From contig NZ_LMEZ01000007.1 in assembly GCF_001426545.1 (NCBI RefSeq), positions 207,474-271,473 of the forward strand: DNA of 64,000 bases. The letters run 5' to 3'. Positions 34,015 through 43,062 of the stretch are shown here, piece by piece. The translations under genes and the position numbers were made by a program. Origin of the DNA: Mycobacterium sp. Root135 (GTDB taxonomy: Bacteria; Actinomycetota; Actinomycetes; Mycobacteriales; Mycobacteriaceae). Each line of letters starts with the position of its first letter. The first letter of the stretch is position 1. A model generated the notes under the pieces. It was not told the DNA's origin. It worked only from the letters and a program-made list of their open reading frames with translations, and did not search any database.

Positions 34015-35505
34015 TCAGTACGCGCCGGAACCGGTCGCGATGGTACGAACGGTCTTGACCGCGATCAACACGTCGTTGGTGATGGACCAGTTCTCGACGT
34101 AGGACAGGTCGAGGCGGACCGAGTCCTCCCACGACAGGTCGGAGCGGCCGCTGACCTGCCACAGGCCGGTGATGCCCGGCAGAACGAGCAACCGGCGACG
34201 GACCTGGTCGTTGTAGGTGTCGACTTCGCGGCGCAGCGGCGGACGGGGGCCGACGACGCTCATGTCACGCCGGAGGACGTTGAAGAACTGGGGCAGCTCG
34301 TCGATGCTGTACTTCCGCAGAAGGCGTCCGATGTGGGTGATCCGTGGATCTTCCTTCATCTTGAACAGCACCCCGCCGACGCTTTCGTTGACGTCCATCA
34401 TGTTGACCACCTGCTGGTCGGCTCCGTCGACCATGGTGCGGAACTTGATCATCTGGAACGGTTCGCCGTCCAAGCCGATGCGCTCGGACTTGTAGAAGAC
34501 GGGCCCCTTGCTGGTCAGCTTGATCGCGATGGACGCGGCGATCATCACCGGGAGCGCCATGACGAGCGCGAAGATCGCCATGAAGTAGTCGAATGCGAGC
34601 TTCTGGATCTTCTTGGTGCCGCTGTATTGCGGCTTCTCCACGTGGATGAGGGGCAGGCCGGCCACGGGCCGCATCGTCAACCGTGGACCTGCAACGTCGA
34701 CGACGCCGGGGGTGACCACCAGGTCGACGCCCAACTTGTGCAGGTCCCAGGACAGCTCGCGAACGCCTTCGGGACCGAGGTGGTCGGTTGTGGTCAGCGC
34801 GACGGTGTCGGTGTTGGTCTTGAGGATCGCGTCGTGGACCTTGCTCTCGTCGCCGTAGACGGGCAGCGCGCCGACACCGGGGATGTCGATGGTGCCACCG
34901 GAGCTCCGGCCGGTGAGACACACTCCGACGACGGAGTATCCGTATCCCCAGCCCCTGTTGAGGGATTGGACGAGACTGCGAACGGCCCTGGCGTCACCGA
35001 CGGCCAAAACCGTGACAACGCACCGGCCGCGTTTACGCTGCCGGGACAAGAACAATCGGCACACATTACGGCCGACTACGAGTCCGGCGAGCCCAAGCGG
35101 AAATGCCACCGCGAGGTATCCCCTGGCGAATTCCGGCCGAAAGATCATGAGCGCGACGGCTACGACGCCAATCGTTGCCAGTGTGGCCGAAACCACACGT
35201 CGATACTCCTCGACACCCGCACCCACGATCCGCGGAGACCGGGTGCGGTAGGCGGCCAGAAGGCTGAGCCAGATGCAGGCGATGAGCACCGAGAGGATGG
35301 AGAAGTAAATCGACGCCGGATCGGTCGCCGTAATGGGCCGTCCAAGCCTGACGGTTTGGGCTCCTACCAGCGCAAGAGCGACGACGACGATGTCGGAGAC
35401 GACCAGAACCTTGACGTACCGTCGCTGCCACCTGGGGCCACCGCTTCGGCGGGATGCCGTCATCGGCGCGTCAGTGAGAGACAAGGTTTCTTCAGTCAGA
35501 GACAA
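34015..35505 (-). CDS. polyprenol-phosphate glycosyl-1-phosphate transferase (WbaP/ExoY family)
   Basis: This is the initiating enzyme of a lipid-linked polysaccharide, moving a sugar-1-phosphate onto the polyprenyl phosphate carrier. About 496 residues: four N-terminal helices (about 30-130), a CoA-binding-like middle domain, a membrane hairpin (FDYFMAIFALVMALPVM near 310), and the C-terminal catalytic domain with SERIGLDGEPFQMIKFRTM, LRKYSIDELPQFFNVLRRD, VGPRPPLRREV and PGITGLWQVSGRS. The TTG at 35505 behind GTGGAGG is used; ATG 35463 is possible. It is the only such transferase in the window, so both polysaccharide arms may depend on it. It converges on the polymerase gene. Confidence 0.92.
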   Translation of the reverse strand: MSLTEETLSLTDAPMTASRRSGGPRWQRRYVKVLVVSDIVVVALALVGAQTVRLGRPITATDPASIYFSILSVLIACIWLSLLAAYRTRSPRIVGAGVEEYRRVVSATLATIGVVAVALMIFRPEFARGYLAVAFPLGLAGLVVGRNVCRLFLSRQRKRGRCVVTVLAVGDARAVRSLVQSLNRGWGYGYSVVGVCLTGRSSGGTIDIPGVGALPVYGDESKVHDAILKTNTDTVALTTTDHLGPEGVRELSWDLHKLGVDLVVTPGVVDVAGPRLTMRPVAGLPLIHVEKPQYSGTKKIQKLAFDYFMAIFALVMALPVMIAASIAIKLTSKGPVFYKSERIGLDGEPFQMIKFRTMVDGADQQVVNMMDVNESVGGVLFKMKEDPRITHIGRLLRKYSIDELPQFFNVLRRDMSVVGPRPPLRREVDTYNDQVRRRLLVLPGITGLWQVSGRSDLSWEDSVRLDLSYVENWSITNDVLIAVKTVRTIATGSGAY

Positions 35506-35533
35506 CGTCCTCCACCCCTTCTGTTTGCTAGCA

Positions 35534-35548
35534 GTTAAACGCGTTAAC
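35534..35548. promoter_or_regulatory. AT-rich inverted repeat upstream of the initiating sugar transferase gene
   Basis: GTTAA-N5-TTAAC lies about 30 bases before the transferase start, in a 112-base gap that is visibly richer in A and T than the neighbouring genes. It may be an operator or part of the promoter. The arms are short, so chance is not excluded. Confidence 0.25.
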
Positions 35549-35617
35549 AAGTTCCCCGCCCGCGTTTACTATGTCACTGTTAGCCAGCCAGCGCCAGGCA
35601 TACAGCATATGTCCAGT

Positions 35618-36193
35618 TCACTGACATCCGCCCTGTATCGCCGCTTTGGCCAGACCACCCCATTGATAAGCGAAGATGAACTCCCAGCCGAGAAGTGAAT
35701 AGCGATATCGACGGGGTACGTCGATCATGACCGCAGCCTCTGGCCGGTTCGAGAAACATTGCTGAAATACCAGTCTCGCGCGTGGTAGGTGGTACCGCCA
35801 GCTGATGACGATGATCTTGCGCCACGACCGTTCGTCAGCGAGGCGGCGCATCTCCTCGGCCTCACCGCGCGTGGTCCCCGGATCGGGCTTGAAGCAGATG
35901 ACCTCGACGTCTTCGGGGCTGCGACACACCCGCTTCATCACGGCGTCACCGTCCAAGTAGGGATTGGACAGCACGACGGTCGGTGCCCATCCCTCCCTCG
36001 CCAGCTGCAACCCGTAGTCCTCCCGACCGTCGTGTTCGCCGCCGAGCACGATGATCGCGTCGGCACGCTCGAGTTGGTCGACCTTGGCGTTGGCGAACAC
36101 GAAGTAGCCGCTGAGGCCCATGTCGACCAGGATGACCGCCATCACGAGCACGATGGCTTCGGCCGCGACCAAGAGCCGTCTACTCGCGGTCAT
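35618..36193 (-). CDS. DUF218/YdcF-SanA-ElyC family membrane protein
   Basis: This 191-residue protein has an N-terminal helix (about 8-28) and a DUF218 domain: DAIIVLGGEHDGREDYGLQL, then TTRGEAEEMRRLADERSW and IIVISWRYHLPRARLVF. Relatives (SanA, ElyC) act in envelope polysaccharide carrier metabolism, but the biochemical role is unknown. The ATG at 36193 overlaps the esterase gene stop by 14 bases, placing it in the lip5-lip4-esterase-DUF218 unit. A longer frame start adds a Thr/Arg-rich extension antisense-like in character and is rejected. Confidence 0.8.
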   Translation of the reverse strand: MTASRRLLVAAEAIVLVMAVILVDMGLSGYFVFANAKVDQLERADAIIVLGGEHDGREDYGLQLAREGWAPTVVLSNPYLDGDAVMKRVCRSPEDVEVICFKPDPGTTRGEAEEMRRLADERSWRKIIVISWRYHLPRARLVFQQCFSNRPEAAVMIDVPRRYRYSLLGWEFIFAYQWGGLAKAAIQGGCQ

Positions 36194-37064
36194 ACTCCGC
36201 CAGATCGTCGGCAAACGTCTCGCGATAGCGGGCCCACATCGCTCGTCCCATCGCACGCTGTCCGTCGGCGTTGTAGTGCCGGTCCTCCGCGTCGTTGACG
36301 CAGCCACGCTCGCCCGTGACGAATGCGGTCCGGTGCTTGCGACGCGGGGTGTCGGCGTGGATGGCGTCGATCACCGAATAGTCCTTGCGGCTCTGTTCCA
36401 TCTCCTCGGGCACCATTTGGCCGAGGATGAACGGAAGGTCGTGTCCGTAGCGCGTGCGCAAATCGTCGATCACCGAGTCGAGCTTGTCCCGGTACGTCGG
36501 CCCTGACGTCAGCGGCACGTCACTTTCTCCTTGGTGCCACAGCACCGCGGCCACTGCACTTCCCGGGTGGCGTCCAAGCACCGCGTCGATCGCGCGCACG
36601 CCGGCGACGTAGAGGTTGACCCTGGTGCGGGTGTCGACCGGATCCCACGTGTACCCGTTCTTGGGTGCGAACGACGTGTCGCCTCGGGCGCCGGGGACCA
36701 GGAGGACGTGGCGACCGGTCTCCTCGGCGAGCAGCTTGGCGAAGGTCATGCCGAACCCCACGCCCATGCCGGGAATTTCGTGCATCAGCGGTTCCTCGGC
36801 GAGGATGATCCGGCCCTTGGCCGGCCCGCTCATGGCGTACTGGTGCACCCGTGGGTGCGGGCGGTCCAACCCGTCGCGGTCGAGACCCCGTCCCATCCCG
36901 AAGGCGTTGGACTGCCCGAGGATCGGCACCACCAGGTAGGGCTTTGGCGGTGGGTCGACGGGCGTCCCCGCCGACGCCAGCCTGCGCTTGACCGCCGACT
37001 TGGCCTCGAAGGCCAGCCGACGCCAGTTGGGTATGTCCCCGTCCGGGTTCCTAGCGGCATTCAT
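36180..37064 (-). CDS. SASA-type carbohydrate esterase (sialate O-acetylesterase-like, SGNH fold)
   Basis: This 294-residue protein has block I VVPILGQSNAFGMG (Ser in GQSN, about residue 52), ARGDTSFA, block III AVLWHQGESDV (about 180-190), and a C-terminal DRHYNADGQRAMG supplying the Asp/His pair. The triad appears intact, so it may remove acetyl or other acyl groups from sugars. No signal peptide is obvious, so it may act in the cytoplasm on lipid-linked or soluble intermediates. The ATG at 37064 overlaps the lip paralog 4 stop by 14 bases. Two acyltransferase genes lie further up the locus, suggesting acylation and deacylation of the same polymer. Confidence 0.83.
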   Translation of the reverse strand: MNAARNPDGDIPNWRRLAFEAKSAVKRRLASAGTPVDPPPKPYLVVPILGQSNAFGMGRGLDRDGLDRPHPRVHQYAMSGPAKGRIILAEEPLMHEIPGMGVGFGMTFAKLLAEETGRHVLLVPGARGDTSFAPKNGYTWDPVDTRTRVNLYVAGVRAIDAVLGRHPGSAVAAVLWHQGESDVPLTSGPTYRDKLDSVIDDLRTRYGHDLPFILGQMVPEEMEQSRKDYSVIDAIHADTPRRKHRTAFVTGERGCVNDAEDRHYNADGQRAMGRAMWARYRETFADDLAEYDRE

Positions 37065-38289
37065 TGACGGCCGTCTTCCCTTCGAATCGGTCGGCGATCC
37101 AGGCGAGTTGGTTGGTGACGTCGACGTCGCCGTGGCCCTTGGTGGGCTGCAGATCCCACTCCACGTTGCCACCGAGAGCGCACGCCTTGGCGATGGCGTC
37201 GGTGGTCCACGCCGCGTCGACCAGGGTGTCTGCGCCGCCGTACACGACCGACAACGGGGCCGAGAGGGGTCGTTGTGGAAGTGTCCACGCGGACAACAGT
37301 TTCCGAAGTTGATCGGCCGACGCCTGTGACGCCGGGCGGACGTCGGCGGCGGTCACCTGCTTGAGCGCGTCGGCTCTGGATTGGGCGGTGTCGCCGGCGC
37401 ACGACAGGATGACGTTCCAATGTGTTGCCGCTGCACCACGCCGGAAGTCGTCACGGTTCACCTCGGGGTGGCGGCGGGCCAGGGATTCCACGATGGCGAG
37501 GAACGCCGGTCGCTGATCATCGGTCAAGGTGCCCGCCTGCGCCTTGTCGACCACTCCGATCACCTCGGCGGCGGGCGAATCTGACACGGCGCCAACGAGA
37601 TCGAGCTCCGGCGCATACGTCGAGGCCTGTTCGTCGGCGGCCCACGACGCTCCCCCGCCCTGCGATCCCCCCAGCGCCAGCCAACGCGTGGAGGTGTTGG
37701 CGAAGGTGTGGCGTAGCGCACGGACCGCGTCGATCAAGTTGAGCCCCGCGGTCTTGGCGTCGGTGTACGGGTGGATTCCGCTCTCCCCGAGGCCCTCGTA
37801 GTCGGCGAGCGCGACTGCGTGTCCGGTCTTTACGAAGCCGACGACCAGGTCGGCGAGCCCGAGCAGCGAGTCGGAGAGCGACGGAGCGCAGCCCTCGTCT
37901 ATGCCGGTGGTGCCATGGCCGAAGGACAGGATCGGCCAGCCTCCCTTCGGCGGCTCGCCGAGGGGGGTGAAGACGGATCCGGAGACGGTCGTCTGCGCGC
38001 CGGTGTCGCCGTTGGTCGAGCGGTACACCACTCGCGCCGCCTGCAACTGACGTCCGCTGATCGTCCTCTGGAGAGCGGGCATGGTCATCGCACTGACGAG
38101 GGACCCCGGGCCCGCCCCGCCGAGGTCGGCGGTTTCGACGGGAACCGGTTGCGCGGTCGGTAGGTCACCGCGAATGGCGTCGACGACCTTGCCAGCCACG
38201 CGGAATCCCGTCGGCAGCGTGAGCCCGACGAGCACCAGCGCGACCAGCGTCACCACGGTGACCGCGGCCGCCCGCGCACCCCGCCTCAT
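37051..38289 (-). CDS. secreted LIP-family lipase/esterase paralog 4 (membrane-anchored)
   Basis: This 412-residue protein is the same length as paralog 2 and very like it (VYRSTNGD, GHGTTGIDEGC, GIHPYTDAKTAGLNLIDAVR, WAADEQASTYAPELDLVGA). An N-terminal helix at about 8-28 has no lipobox. The triad is complete: Ser in LGGSQGGGASW near 205, Asp in YGGADTLVD near 345, His in TKGHGDVD near 378. The ATG at 38289 is chosen because the signal helix begins six residues in; the longer frame runs through the 3' end of paralog 5. It follows paralog 5 by 31 bases and overlaps the esterase gene. Confidence 0.85.
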   Translation of the reverse strand: MRRGARAAAVTVVTLVALVLVGLTLPTGFRVAGKVVDAIRGDLPTAQPVPVETADLGGAGPGSLVSAMTMPALQRTISGRQLQAARVVYRSTNGDTGAQTTVSGSVFTPLGEPPKGGWPILSFGHGTTGIDEGCAPSLSDSLLGLADLVVGFVKTGHAVALADYEGLGESGIHPYTDAKTAGLNLIDAVRALRHTFANTSTRWLALGGSQGGGASWAADEQASTYAPELDLVGAVSDSPAAEVIGVVDKAQAGTLTDDQRPAFLAIVESLARRHPEVNRDDFRRGAAATHWNVILSCAGDTAQSRADALKQVTAADVRPASQASADQLRKLLSAWTLPQRPLSAPLSVVYGGADTLVDAAWTTDAIAKACALGGNVEWDLQPTKGHGDVDVTNQLAWIADRFEGKTAVNECR

Positions 38290-38320
38290 GCCCGTCGACG
38301 CCGGTAGTGTTCGGCCACTC

Positions 38321-39589
38321 TCATCCGCCGTCTCCTGTTCGAGCCGGCGCCCCCTCTTGTCCTGGGGGCGGCGGGGGCGTGACGAAGGACGGGCAGCTGT
38401 TCGGCGCAGGGGCGGTCCCGAATCGGTCGGCGATCCATCCCAGCACCGGGCTGACGTCGACGTCGGAGTGCCCGCGGTCGGGTTGCATGTCGATGCGGAC
38501 GACGTCATCCATCTCGCACGCGCGTTGCAGCGCCGCATCGGTCCAGGCGGGTGGGACGAGGACGTCCTGCCCGCCGTAGACGACGTAGGCCGGAGCCGCC
38601 AGGGGGCGCCGCGGGAGATCTGACGTGCGAAGGCGGTCCCGCAGCACGGCTGCGGCCGCGGCGGTCGACGGCGTCAAGTCGTCGGGGGTGATCTGTTCGG
38701 CGGCCGCCGAGCGCTCGTCAGCCTTCCCGAAGTCGCACTGCAACAGGACATCCCACTTGTCCGCGACGACCCCGCGTCGATAGTCGTCGAGGTTCAAGCC
38801 CGGATCCTCGTTCTCTTGCGAGGCCAGCAGCGCCTGATAGACCGGCTCCTGTTCCTTCGACAGCTCCCGATTGACGGCGTCGTCGACGAAGCCCGAAACA
38901 TTGAGTGGCGGAGACACACTGGCGCTGCCGACCAGCTCCAGCCCGGCCGCGTAGGACGGGCTCAGCTCGTTGGCCGCCCATGCGGCCTGCCCCCCCTGCG
39001 ACACACCGAATGCCGCCCACCGGTTGGAGGTGTCGGCGACCACCTTGCGCGCGGCACGCACCGAGTCGACGAGGTTGTAGCCGGCCGTCGTGGCGTCGAG
39101 ATATGGATGGTAGGTCGAATCGTCGCCCAGCCCTTGGTAATCCGTCATGGTGACGACGTAGCCGGCGTTGACGAGCTCGAGGATGGCGGACGACAGGTTG
39201 GACAGGGTCGGCGACGAGGACGGAGCGCACCCCGCGATCACGCCGGTGGTGGGGTGGCCGTAGGCGATGATCGGCCATCCGCCCTCCGGTGGCTTGCCCT
39301 TCGGGGCGTAGACGGTGCCCGTGACCTTCGTGGGTTGGCCGGTCACCCCCGACGTCGACGTGTAGGTGATCTTGGCCGCCACCGACGTGACGCCGGTGAG
39401 CCTGCGGTCGAGGGTGGGCATGCTGTGGGCGGCGACGACCGTGCCAGGCCCCGAACCGCTGAGATCGGCGGGCAGTGCGATTCCGGCGTCGGGCGGAGGT
39501 GCGACCGGTTCGGTCGTTGGTCCACCGCACGCGGACGTCGTCACGGTCACCACGACGATCGCAGAGATGACGGCGCGGCGCAGGCTCAT
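38321..39589 (-). CDS. secreted LIP-family lipase/esterase paralog 5 (lipoprotein)
   Basis: This 422-residue protein has a short signal peptide ending in the lipobox TTSAC (Cys at about 21). The triad is complete: Ser in FGVSQGGQAAW near 200, Asp in YGGQDVLV near 345 and His in DRGHSDVD near 378. Its blocks (ITYTSTSGVTGQPTKVTGTV, GHPTTGVIAGCAP, ELSPSYAAGLELVGSA) diverge more from paralogs 1, 2 and 4 than those do from each other. A Pro-rich tail follows. ATG 39589 is chosen because GGAGGAG lies six bases upstream; an ATG five codons earlier overlaps that site. It leads a lip5-lip4-esterase-DUF218 unit. Confidence 0.86.
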   Translation of the reverse strand: MSLRRAVISAIVVVTVTTSACGGPTTEPVAPPPDAGIALPADLSGSGPGTVVAAHSMPTLDRRLTGVTSVAAKITYTSTSGVTGQPTKVTGTVYAPKGKPPEGGWPIIAYGHPTTGVIAGCAPSSSPTLSNLSSAILELVNAGYVVTMTDYQGLGDDSTYHPYLDATTAGYNLVDSVRAARKVVADTSNRWAAFGVSQGGQAAWAANELSPSYAAGLELVGSASVSPPLNVSGFVDDAVNRELSKEQEPVYQALLASQENEDPGLNLDDYRRGVVADKWDVLLQCDFGKADERSAAAEQITPDDLTPSTAAAAAVLRDRLRTSDLPRRPLAAPAYVVYGGQDVLVPPAWTDAALQRACEMDDVVRIDMQPDRGHSDVDVSPVLGWIADRFGTAPAPNSCPSFVTPPPPPGQEGAPARTGDGG

Positions 39590-39931
39590 CCGTGACTCCT
39601 CCATCCGCCCCCGTCGAGTGTGGTTGCCAGCGGATCGCTCGCAACGCCCCCTGGTCGAACTCCCGCCCGTTGATCGTAGGCGATCGAGACGACCGATGAC
39701 GCCCGCCCGTGGCTAATGCCCACCACTGCACAGCGAGCCGCCCGCGCATGCCGAGCCTCAACGAAGCCCGACATTGCCGTCAATTTTCGGCGCCGCACAC
39801 CGTGGGTGGTCCGACATTCAGCAAACGTCATGATCGGCGGGCACCGGTGTCACGACGCTCCCCAAATCTCGGGTCGTGACGGCGCTCGATTCCGGTCACC
39901 GCGATCATGACCACTGTCGCTGTCGTCGAGG
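39590..39931. other. non-coding gap upstream of lip paralog 5
   Basis: About 340 bases between the glycosyltransferase stop and the lip paralog 5 start hold no supported gene. A TTGACG hexamer and a TACGAT box occur on the minus strand, but not at convincing promoter spacing relative to each other. It most likely holds the promoter of the lip5-lip4 unit. No repeat or mobile element is seen. Confidence 0.4.
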
Positions 39932-41083
39932 TCACGGCCGGGTACCCGGGTCGTCGGGGCCGCCCTCGATCAGCGCGTTCACCGCCGCCCGTACCGTCCC
40001 GTCCCGCCAGTGTCGTTCGTTGGCCTCGTAGATCGCCCGCCCCGCGGACACGGCCGCCCCACGGTCGGTCAGCATGCGTCGGCACGCCTGGACGAAGGCG
40101 TCGTCGTCCCCGGCGACGTCGAGGGCGAAGATGCTCCCCAGTGACCCCACCGCAGCCTCGGTCCCGACGACCGGAAGACCGATGCGGGCGGCGTCGAGGA
40201 TCTTGACGCGCACGCCGCCACCGGTCGTGATCGGTGCCACCATGGCCCGGCACGTACCGAGGAACGCGTGTAGGTCGTCGACGAAGCCAAGATCCCGGAC
40301 TCCCGCCGGGTAGGCCGGTTCGGGAGCGTTCGGCTTCTTCGCGCCGATGACGCACAATTCCGCGTCTGGCACGCCCGCGGAAATCCGCGGCCACAGCGCG
40401 AGTGCACGCAGGAACGCCTCCTGATTCGGCGGCCAGTCCCTGGTCCCCATCAGCACCAGACGCGGAGGAGTCGTCGAGACGTCGACCTGATCGGCAGGGG
40501 GCAACGTGAGCTCGAACCACCTGGCGCTGCGAACGCCGTTGCGGCGGTATTGCTCTGCCTCGTCGGCGTCGAAGGTGCCGACGGCATCGGCGGCCATGGC
40601 CACCCGTAGCTCGTCTCGGACCAGTCGCTTGGACTCGACCCGTCCGAGGAGTCCACGGCTGGCGCCCCACACCAGCGCCTCACTGACGTGGGTGTTGACC
40701 ACCAGCCTGCGTGTGCCGACGAGCGAACTTCGCAGGAACGACTCGGCCATGTAGCTGTGCTCGGCGACGAAGACGTCGGCGTCCGCTCGTTCGATCGCCG
40801 CGACGAGTTCGTCGCCGTCGAATCGGACGTGGACCAGACTGCGGCGCGACCTGGCGGCGGCCGCGAGCAGGCCGAGTGGCCGGACGGCGGGTTTGCGCAC
40901 CCTCGTCACCTCGACACCGCCGGGGACGAAATCGGCTGTGACGGAGCCACTCTCCGCGGCCAGGCAGATGACGGAGACGTCGTGACTCTCCGCGGCCAGC
41001 TCGACGAAGAGTCGCGACAGGGCGACGTCACCGCCGTGTTCGACCACGGGATCCTTGGACATCAGGAAGACGACGGAGGTCAC
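39932..41083 (-). CDS. glycosyltransferase, GT-B fold (GT4-like)
   Basis: This is a 383-residue protein. The N-terminal domain has FLMSKDPVVEHGGDVALSRL with the typical GG loop. The C-terminal domain has LMGTRDWPPNQEAFLRAL and the donor-binding TTGGGVRVKILDAARIGLPV followed by GTEAAVG, as in GT4 retaining transferases. It probably adds a sugar to the lipid-linked repeat at the inner membrane face; donor and acceptor are unknown. The GTG at 41083 overlaps the flippase stop by four bases, so the two are coupled. Confidence 0.85.
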   Translation of the reverse strand: MTSVVFLMSKDPVVEHGGDVALSRLFVELAAESHDVSVICLAAESGSVTADFVPGGVEVTRVRKPAVRPLGLLAAAARSRRSLVHVRFDGDELVAAIERADADVFVAEHSYMAESFLRSSLVGTRRLVVNTHVSEALVWGASRGLLGRVESKRLVRDELRVAMAADAVGTFDADEAEQYRRNGVRSARWFELTLPPADQVDVSTTPPRLVLMGTRDWPPNQEAFLRALALWPRISAGVPDAELCVIGAKKPNAPEPAYPAGVRDLGFVDDLHAFLGTCRAMVAPITTGGGVRVKILDAARIGLPVVGTEAAVGSLGSIFALDVAGDDDAFVQACRRMLTDRGAAVSAGRAIYEANERHWRDGTVRAAVNALIEGGPDDPGTRP

Positions 41084-42183
41084 GAGCGCCGTCGTCCGTA
41101 GAGTGCGTTCGCGAAGACCGCCAGAAGCATGGCGTCCGCTGCCGTCGTCGCAATCGCCGCGGCCACCGCTCCGAGGCCGAGCTTGACCAGGACGGTCAGC
41201 AGCGCGAGCTTGACCGGCAAGAGGGCAATCGACGACACGAGCCGAAAGCGGTCCCGCCGTTGGGCGTAGAGGATGACCTGGAAGACGCAGATGACGGTCC
41301 GCAGGAAACAGAATCCGGCCATGATCACCATGGCCTGGGCCATCGGCGCCGGCGCGGGCGTGAACAGCATTACCACTCCGGTGACGAGGACGATCGCCCC
41401 GACGGCGGACGCGATGGTGAGCGTCAGACGCAGCTTGGGCCCGGTCTTCAGGTCACCACCACTCTTGCGCAGGGGTTCGTGATAGGTCATCGCGAACGAC
41501 TGCCCGATTCCGGCCAACGCGGTGGCCAGCATCAGCGTGATGTTGTAGTAGCCGACGACGGTGCTGTTGGTGAGGAAGCCCAGCAGCAGCACGTCGCCCT
41601 GCAGGTAAGCGGCTGTGCCCAAACCCATCTCGGCAGTGAGGTAGACCATCTGGCGAGGCGCGCCTGGCAGTCCGGGTCGGTGGCCCCGCACGGCCGCACC
41701 TGCCAAGACCAGGATCACGGCGTAGGGCGCGCAATAGAGCAGGCTGGTCAGCTTCAGCGTGGGGTCGTCCACCGCGAAGAGGTAGGCGCAGACGAGCACG
41801 ACGCTGCTGGTCTGCCTGATGGCGTCGTAACGCCACACCAAATCGGGATGTCCTTCGCGTACGGCGCGGCTCTTGAGGCTGTTGAACGCCATCTCCCCGC
41901 CGGCCATGGCGAAGCCGAACCAGAGGAGGTACAGCTTGTCGAACGGCAGGAGGGCCAGCCCGACGACGACGAGCGCGACGCCCACCAGGTAACGACTCGA
42001 GCGCTCCCGGTTGAAGTCGTCCTCTGACTCCCGGATGGCCCGTACCGCCCATGGATTGTCAAGGGGCGGGCCGAGAATCGTCGCGAAGGAGAACGCCAGG
42101 GCGTACAGACCGTAGTCGGCGATGCCGAGGCGGGCGATGATGGCGAAGGTCAAGAGCAGGCCGAGGCCTCGGCTGCCGTACAT
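41080..42183 (-). CDS. Wzx-type polysaccharide flippase 1 (5' end uncertain)
   Basis: This 367-residue MATE/MOP-superfamily protein has about 10-12 hydrophobic helices, including the typical pattern around LGTAAYLQGDVLLLGFL near 190. It should flip the lipid-linked repeat unit across the membrane. It is short for the family. The frame stays open upstream of ATG 42183 for about 28 more codons with flippase-like content (ASRNLFKTLVGVFF, the usual start of helix 1), but contains no ATG, GTG or TTG before a stop; only a CTG at 42267 is available. Either a CTG start is used or the protein begins inside helix 1. Confidence 0.8.
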   Translation of the reverse strand: MYGSRGLGLLLTFAIIARLGIADYGLYALAFSFATILGPPLDNPWAVRAIRESEDDFNRERSSRYLVGVALVVVGLALLPFDKLYLLWFGFAMAGGEMAFNSLKSRAVREGHPDLVWRYDAIRQTSSVVLVCAYLFAVDDPTLKLTSLLYCAPYAVILVLAGAAVRGHRPGLPGAPRQMVYLTAEMGLGTAAYLQGDVLLLGFLTNSTVVGYYNITLMLATALAGIGQSFAMTYHEPLRKSGGDLKTGPKLRLTLTIASAVGAIVLVTGVVMLFTPAPAPMAQAMVIMAGFCFLRTVICVFQVILYAQRRDRFRLVSSIALLPVKLALLTVLVKLGLGAVAAAIATTAADAMLLAVFANALYGRRRS

Positions 42184-42297
42184 GAAGAAGACGCCGACGA
42201 GCGTCTTGAAGAGGTTGCGCGACGCGCCTTCCGGGGCTGACTCGGGCGTCGATTCGGGGAGCGTCAGGTCACGAGCCCTTCGTCTCGAGCGTCGCCA

Positions 42298-42993
42298 TCA
42301 GCAGAACAGGGGCCGATAGCCGCCCGTGTACTTGAGGGCCTCGGGATCGCGCTTGCCGATCACCTTGGCTGGCACACCTCCGACGATTTCGCACGTGCCG
42401 ATGTCCTTGGTGACCACCGCTTGGGCGGCGACGACTCCGCCGCGTCCGATCAGCGACGGCAGAACCATGGCGCGGCTGGCGATCCACGCGTAATCGGAGA
42501 CCACGGTGGGGATGGGTACCGGGAGGAAGTCGGGGTGGTTGACGTCGTGTCCCCCGCCGATGATCTGAACGTCGCTGGCAATGGTCACGTCATTGCCGAT
42601 GTAGAGACCGGCGCGGGCGTCGAGCAGGCAGCGCGAACCGATCGACGTGTTGTCACCGACGGTCAGGAACTCGATGTCGAGGATCGTGGTGCCGAGCATG
42701 ATGCACGAGTTGCCGCCGATGGTGGCGCCGAACAGCCGGAGGAATCCCTGTCGGATGAAGTGGAACGGAATGTGGGTGACGATCAGGTTGTAGAGCACCT
42801 GGCCGATCCGGTTGCGGAGCTTGCGTTGCAAGCCCATGTCCTGCATCCGGTAGTTGGCCACCCTGCCATCTGGTTGCAGGTCGTAGGACGGCGGTGGCGG
42901 CAACTTCAAACCGGGTGCTGCGGCGACCTTTCTGGCTACGTCTTCCGGGTCCGCCTTTGCGGGTTCGGTGTTCACCGGCGTGGCTCCTGCCAT
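42298..42993 (-). CDS. left-handed beta-helix acyltransferase (WbbJ/maltose O-acetyltransferase-like) 1
   Basis: This 231-residue hexapeptide-repeat transferase has an N-terminal extension of about 70 residues that includes an amphipathic or hydrophobic stretch (QVLYNLIVTHIPFHFIRQGFL). LbH coils follow (GATIGGNSCIMLGTTILD, GDNTSIGSRCLLDARAG), then the active-site loop GGGHDVNHPDF with catalytic His, and the C-terminal GVPAKVIGKRDPEAL. It probably acetylates a sugar hydroxyl using acetyl-CoA. It is a paralog of the gene at 44437-45123, sharing the unusual extension. It lies between a glycosyltransferase and the flippase, so it likely decorates the repeat before export. Confidence 0.88.
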   Translation of the reverse strand: MAGATPVNTEPAKADPEDVARKVAAAPGLKLPPPPSYDLQPDGRVANYRMQDMGLQRKLRNRIGQVLYNLIVTHIPFHFIRQGFLRLFGATIGGNSCIMLGTTILDIEFLTVGDNTSIGSRCLLDARAGLYIGNDVTIASDVQIIGGGHDVNHPDFLPVPIPTVVSDYAWIASRAMVLPSLIGRGGVVAAQAVVTKDIGTCEIVGGVPAKVIGKRDPEALKYTGGYRPLFC

Positions 42994-43062
42994 GTTCTGG
43001 GCGTACGGCGCCGCGGCGTCGTCTCGGCAATTCGGGGTGTCAGGGTACAGCGGTGAAGCAGC

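Noticed and set aside
38718..39761. 347-codon minus-strand frame over lip paralog 5
   Set aside because: It has Arg/Gly-rich out-of-frame content; the lipase frame has the signal peptide and catalytic motifs.
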